A stretch of 64,000 nucleotides of DNA from Sphingomonas crocodyli (lineage in GTDB: Bacteria > Pseudomonadota > Alphaproteobacteria > Sphingomonadales > Sphingomonadaceae), in NCBI RefSeq assembly GCF_004005865.1, contig NZ_SACN01000001.1, forward strand, positions 248,001 to 312,000, read 5' to 3'. Below are positions 60,643 through 64,000 of this stretch, in pieces. Position numbers and translations under genes: made by a program. The number at the start of each line of letters is the position of its first letter. The first letter of the stretch is position 1. The notes under the pieces were generated by a model. That model worked only from the letters and a program-made list of their open reading frames with translations, was not told the DNA's origin and did not search any database.

Positions 60643-61662
60643 TTAACGCCGCGCGGCCGCCGCCCGTGCGATCGCGATGACTTCTTCACCGACAGCCGCG
60701 AAGCCGGCCGTGCCGCTGCGCTTCAGCTCGCGCTCGGCGGCGGCGAGGCGCAGGGTGGCGGTGGCGATCGCGTCGGAGGACCAGCGCGCCGTCATGCCCG
60801 CCAGCAGATCCTGATCCTTCCAGAAGATTGCGCGCCCGGCCGATGCCATCGCGGCCTGGACGGTCTTGCCGCTGTCAACCTCGGCGCGCAGCGGCTGAAT
60901 CTGGGCGAGACGGCGCAGCAGGCCGCGGATCAGCGGAATGCCCTCCGCATCGCCGATCTGCGCGAGTTCCTCGCTTGCGCGGGCGATTTGCCCCGATAGT
61001 GCGGCGTCGATCACCGCTGACATGTCGCTTTCGTCGATCGCAGCGCCGATCGCGTCGAGAACCTGCGGCTCTACGGGGCGAGGGGCCTCGGGCGTGGCAT
61101 CGACGTACAGAGCGATCTTTTCGAGTTCACGCGCCATCAGCGCGCGGTCGGCACCCGTGGCGGCGGCGATACGCCGGGCGGCCTCGGGATGCAGCTGGAT
61201 ACCCAGCGGACGGGCGATCTCGATCGCCGCCTGATCGGCCTTCACGCCTTCGGGGGCGTAGCTTGCGAAGGCCATCGCCGAATCGTGCGCAAGAGCCAGC
61301 TTCACCAGCTTGGAATCCTTGCGCAAATTGCCCGCGATCACGACCACCGGATTGCCGGCGGAGGCCGCCTCCAGAAGGGCTTCGGCCGCCTCGATCATCT
61401 CGTCGCCCGCAGGCTCGACGCGGATATAGCGCGCGCCGCCGAACAGGGAGATCGATGCGGCCTCGTCGGCCAGCAGAGCAGGGTCCGCCTTGAGCTGCGC
61501 GCCCGTAAAATCAATGCGTTCGGCGTCGGCGCCCAGTTTCTTTGGCAGGCGCGCGGCCAGATCGCGCGAACCGGCCTCGTCGGGGCCGTAGAGCAGGAAC
61601 AGCCGATAGGCCGGATCGGCGCCGTCGAGCGCGCGTGCGATCTGCGCGGCGTTGGCCTTCAC
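60643..61662 (-). CDS. holA: DNA polymerase III delta subunit
   Basis: A 339-residue clamp-loader subunit that opens the sliding clamp. The opening MKANAAQIARALDGADPAYRLFLLYGPDEAGSRDLAARL and the central LVVIAGNLRKDSKLVK-like block match HolA. It is convergent with parB across a six-base gap and follows lptE closely. Confidence 0.9.
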   Translation of the reverse strand: MKANAAQIARALDGADPAYRLFLLYGPDEAGSRDLAARLPKKLGADAERIDFTGAQLKADPALLADEAASISLFGGARYIRVEPAGDEMIEAAEALLEAASAGNPVVVIAGNLRKDSKLVKLALAHDSAMAFASYAPEGVKADQAAIEIARPLGIQLHPEAARRIAAATGADRALMARELEKIALYVDATPEAPRPVEPQVLDAIGAAIDESDMSAVIDAALSGQIARASEELAQIGDAEGIPLIRGLLRRLAQIQPLRAEVDSGKTVQAAMASAGRAIFWKDQDLLAGMTARWSSDAIATATLRLAAAERELKRSGTAGFAAVGEEVIAIARAAAARR

Positions 61663-61671
61663 GCCGCGACC

Positions 61672-62202
61672 TTATTGGCTGCTGGCGGCGGCGCGGTCGC
61701 CCTGGCGGCGCAGATAGGTGGCAACGCGCGCTACGATCTGATCGGCGAGCATCGTGCTGAGCCGTTCGAGCGCAGTCTGTTCGGCCGCGATCGTCGCATA
61801 TTCGGAGCTGACGACGTCGATGCCTGCGTCGGCCGACGCGGTCTGATCGAGCATCACGCTGCCCGTGCCGACGTCGACGAGGCGATAGCGCGCGCGCAGC
61901 TGCCGCCGTTCGCGGGTGACGGCGCTGTCCTGCCGAATACCGAAGCCGGTGATCGAATCGTCAAGTTCGACTTCGAGCCGGTAGAGCGCGGTCGTATCGC
62001 GGTGATGAAGCCGATCGTTGAGCGCGGTGCGCACCAGCCAGCCGCGCTGCCCCTCGATCGGGCCGACTTCGACGGCGTTCAGCGCCGATGCGGTCGAACC
62101 CGCTTCGCCGGTGCCGTAAAGCGGCCGCAGCCCGCATGCGCTGAGCAGCAGAGCCCCCGTGCTCAGGGTTGCGGCGAGCAGGAGCGGACGAAGCGGCTTC
62201 AT
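61672..62202 (-). CDS. lptE: LPS-assembly lipoprotein LptE
   Basis: A 176-residue lipoprotein. The signal ends [13 protein letters not shown], with the lipidated Cys, and LRPLYG is the family signature. LptE plugs the LptD barrel in the outer membrane for LPS insertion. It lies between leuS and holA on the minus strand (leuS-lptE-holA); its ATG overlaps the leuS stop. Confidence 0.9.
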   Translation of the reverse strand: MKPLRPLLLAATLSTGALLLSACGLRPLYGTGEAGSTASALNAVEVGPIEGQRGWLVRTALNDRLHHRDTTALYRLEVELDDSITGFGIRQDSAVTRERRQLRARYRLVDVGTGSVMLDQTASADAGIDVVSSEYATIAAEQTALERLSTMLADQIVARVATYLRRQGDRAAASSQ

Positions 62203-64000
62203 ACGACGATATTCACCAGACGATCGGGCACGACGATCACCTTCTTCGGGCTGGCCCCGTCGAGTGAACGGACGATCTTTTCCGATGCCATCGCCATCGC
62301 CTCCAGCGCGGCGCGATCGGTGCCCTTGGGGGCGACCAAAGTATCGCGCAGCTTGCCGTTCACCTGTAGCGCGATCGTGACCTCGTCGTCGACCAGCAAG
62401 GCGGGGTCATGTTCGGGCCACGCCGCGTCGGCTACAAGACCGCTCTCGCCCAGACGCGCCCAGGCTTCCTCGGCCAGATGCGGCACCATCGGCGCGACAA
62501 GGCGGATCAGCGTGCGTGCGGCGGCATCACGGCTTGCGGAAGGCGAAGCCTTCTCGATCGCATTGGCGAGTTCATGGAGCTTCGCGACCGCCCGGTTGAA
62601 GCCCAGCGCGTCGATATCGGCGGCGATACCCGCAATCGCGCGGTGCAGCTTGCGGTCGAGATCCTTGTCCTCGCCCTCTGCGGCCTCGCCCGGCTCGGTG
62701 ATGCGCCACAGCCGGTTCACGAAGCGCCAGCAGCCTTCGATCCCGCTCTCGGTCCATTCCAGATCGCGCTCGGGCGGGCTGTCGGACAGCATGAACCAGC
62801 GGACCGCATCGGCGCCATATTGGTCGACGATCGGGCCCGGATCGACCGTGTTCTTCTTCGACTTCGACATCTTTTCGATGCGGCCGATCTTGATCGGGAT
62901 GCCGGTGTCACGCTCAGTCGCCGTCGATCCGTCGATCACGACCTGCGATGGCTCGTACCAGGTGACATGGCCGGCCGGATCGGTGGTGAAATAGCTCTGG
63001 TGCGTCACCATGCCCTGCGTGAACAGGCCGGTGAACGGCTCCTTGACGCTGATCTTGCCGATCCGCTCCAGCGCGCGCGTCCAGAAACGGGCGTAGAGCA
63101 GGTGGAGGATCGCATGCTCGACCCCGCCGATATACTGGCCGACCGGCAGCCACTTTTCGGCGATCGCGCGATCGAACGGCTGATCGTCGGGCTGGCTGGC
63201 GAAGCGGATGAAATACCAGCTCGAATCGACGAAGGTGTCGAGCGTGTCGGTTTCGCGCACTGCCGGGGCGTTGCAGGACGGGCAGGCAACATGCTTCCAC
63301 GTTGGATGGCGATCCAGCGGGTTGCCGGGAATGTCGAAGCTGACATCCTCGGGCAGGACGACGGGCAGCTGCGCCTTGGGCACCGCGACCGGGCCGCACG
63401 CCTCGCAATGGATGATCGGGATCGGCGTGCCCCAGTAACGCTGGCGTGAGACGCCCCAGTCGCGCAGGCGACACACGGTGGTGCCCGTGCCCCAGCCTTC
63501 GCCTTCGCCGCGCGCAATCACCGCCGCCTTCGCCTCGTCGACCGACAGGCCGTCCAGGAAGCGCGAGTTCACGATCCTGCCGGGGCCGACATAGGCCTCG
63601 TCATGGATCGGCGCGTCGGCTTCCTCAGGCGAGGGGGCGACGACGCGGGTGACGGGCAGCGCATATTTGCGCGCGAAATCCAGATCGCGCTGGTCGTGCG
63701 CCGGGCAGCCGAAGACCGCGCCGGTGCCATATTCCATCAACACGAAGTTCGCGACGAACAGCGGCAGCTTCCACGTCGGATCGAGCGGATGCGTCACCGA
63801 AAGGCCGGTGTCGAAACCCTTCTTCTCGGCGGTCTCGATCTCGGCAGCGGCGGTGCCGGTGCGCTTGCAATCCTCGATGAAGGCGGCGAGTTCGGGATTG
63901 TTCGCCGCCAGCGCCTGCGCGATCGGATGATCGGCGGCGATCGCGGAGAAGCTTGCGCCGAACATCGTGTCGGGGCGCGTGGTGAACACTTCGAACCCGT
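62199..64000 (-). CDS. leuS: leucyl-tRNA synthetase, C-terminal ~600 residues (5' end beyond window)
   Basis: The open frame continues past the right edge, so about 240 N-terminal residues including the HIGH motif are missing from view. The visible part begins in the CP1 editing domain ([15 protein letters not shown]), then [22 protein letters not shown], the [12 protein letters not shown] motif and the tRNA-binding C-terminal domains ending [10 protein letters not shown]. It charges tRNA-Leu. Its stop overlaps the start of lptE. Confidence 0.95.
   Translation of the reverse strand, partial: GFEVFTTRPDTMFGASFSAIAADHPIAQALAANNPELAAFIEDCKRTGTAAAEIETAEKKGFDTGLSVTHPLDPTWKLPLFVANFVLMEYGTGAVFGCPAHDQRDLDFARKYALPVTRVVAPSPEEADAPIHDEAYVGPGRIVNSRFLDGLSVDEAKAAVIARGEGEGWGTGTTVCRLRDWGVSRQRYWGTPIPIIHCEACGPVAVPKAQLPVVLPEDVSFDIPGNPLDRHPTWKHVACPSCNAPAVRETDTLDTFVDSSWYFIRFASQPDDQPFDRAIAEKWLPVGQYIGGVEHAILHLLYARFWTRALERIGKISVKEPFTGLFTQGMVTHQSYFTTDPAGHVTWYEPSQVVIDGSTATERDTGIPIKIGRIEKMSKSKKNTVDPGPIVDQYGADAVRWFMLSDSPPERDLEWTESGIEGCWRFVNRLWRITEPGEAAEGEDKDLDRKLHRAIAGIAADIDALGFNRAVAKLHELANAIEKASPSASRDAAARTLIRLVAPMVPHLAEEAWARLGESGLVADAAWPEHDPALLVDDEVTIALQVNGKLRDTLVAPKGTDRAALEAMAMASEKIVRSLDGASPKKVIVVPDRLVNIVV

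Noticed and set aside
1..64000. CRISPR array, tRNA or rRNA genes, insertion sequences or prophage
   Set aside because: No repeat-spacer pattern, tRNA-like fold, transposase, integrase or phage gene was recognised; a computed search was not possible.

Overview
The window is chromosomal DNA from a GC-rich alphaproteobacterium, very probably a member of the Sphingomonadaceae. The evidence is the mix of SspB, MmcB, DUF1491, DUF2842 and DUF3297 family genes, the heavy GATCG-rich codon use, and the gene order around the replication origin. No phage, insertion sequence, CRISPR array, rRNA or tRNA gene was recognised; almost everything is housekeeping.

The layout from left to right is as follows. 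Bases 1-7.6 kb hold a three-module envelope polysaccharide enzyme (GH18-like, NodB deacetylase, GT2 synthase), a multispan membrane protein, a threonine aldolase, two tandem EamA exporters and an SDR protein. Bases 7.7-18.9 kb hold pepN, fumC, sspB, the histidine genes hisB-hisH-hisA-hisF-(mini PEP-CTERM gene)-hisE, hinT, an amino acid permease and a PfkB kinase. Bases 18.9-27.8 kb hold lipoproteins, an ankyrin protein, a SCO1 copper chaperone, a PBP1A-type peptidoglycan synthase, msrB, an aldose epimerase, dapD and a HAD nucleotidase. Bases 27.8-41.5 kb hold an S8 protease with an autotransporter-like C-terminus, thiE, a carbon-metabolism block transcribed tkt, gap, pgk, VOC, fda, then zapA, 6S RNA, a folate cyclo-ligase, a diguanylate cyclase and nadE.

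The right third is the replication-origin region. The block mmcB-DUF1491-thioesterase-ptsN-raiA-dnaQ-coaE-aroE-maf-ppsR runs leftward and hemE-hemJ-rho-terC runs rightward. Between ppsR and hemE lies a 300 bp gap with a perfect DnaA box, two near-match boxes and five GANTC sites, in the place where oriC sits in Caulobacter and relatives (between hemE and the RP001 homologue). From 54.8 kb come mnmE-mnmG-rsmG-parA-parB with three parS palindromes, followed by holA, lptE and leuS on the other strand.

The least expected signals are: (1) a 70-residue protein that is almost only a signal peptide plus a PEP-CTERM-like tail, behind a textbook sigma-54 promoter inside the histidine gene cluster; (2) a larger PEP-CTERM protein next to the origin region, with three copies of an 8-bp motif upstream; (3) a LexA box just upstream of mmcB; (4) an S8 protease whose frame appears to have lost its last beta strand and runs into the antisense of thiE; (5) parS sites written inside mnmG and rsmG codons. 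Start sites and the absence of other elements were judged by eye only.
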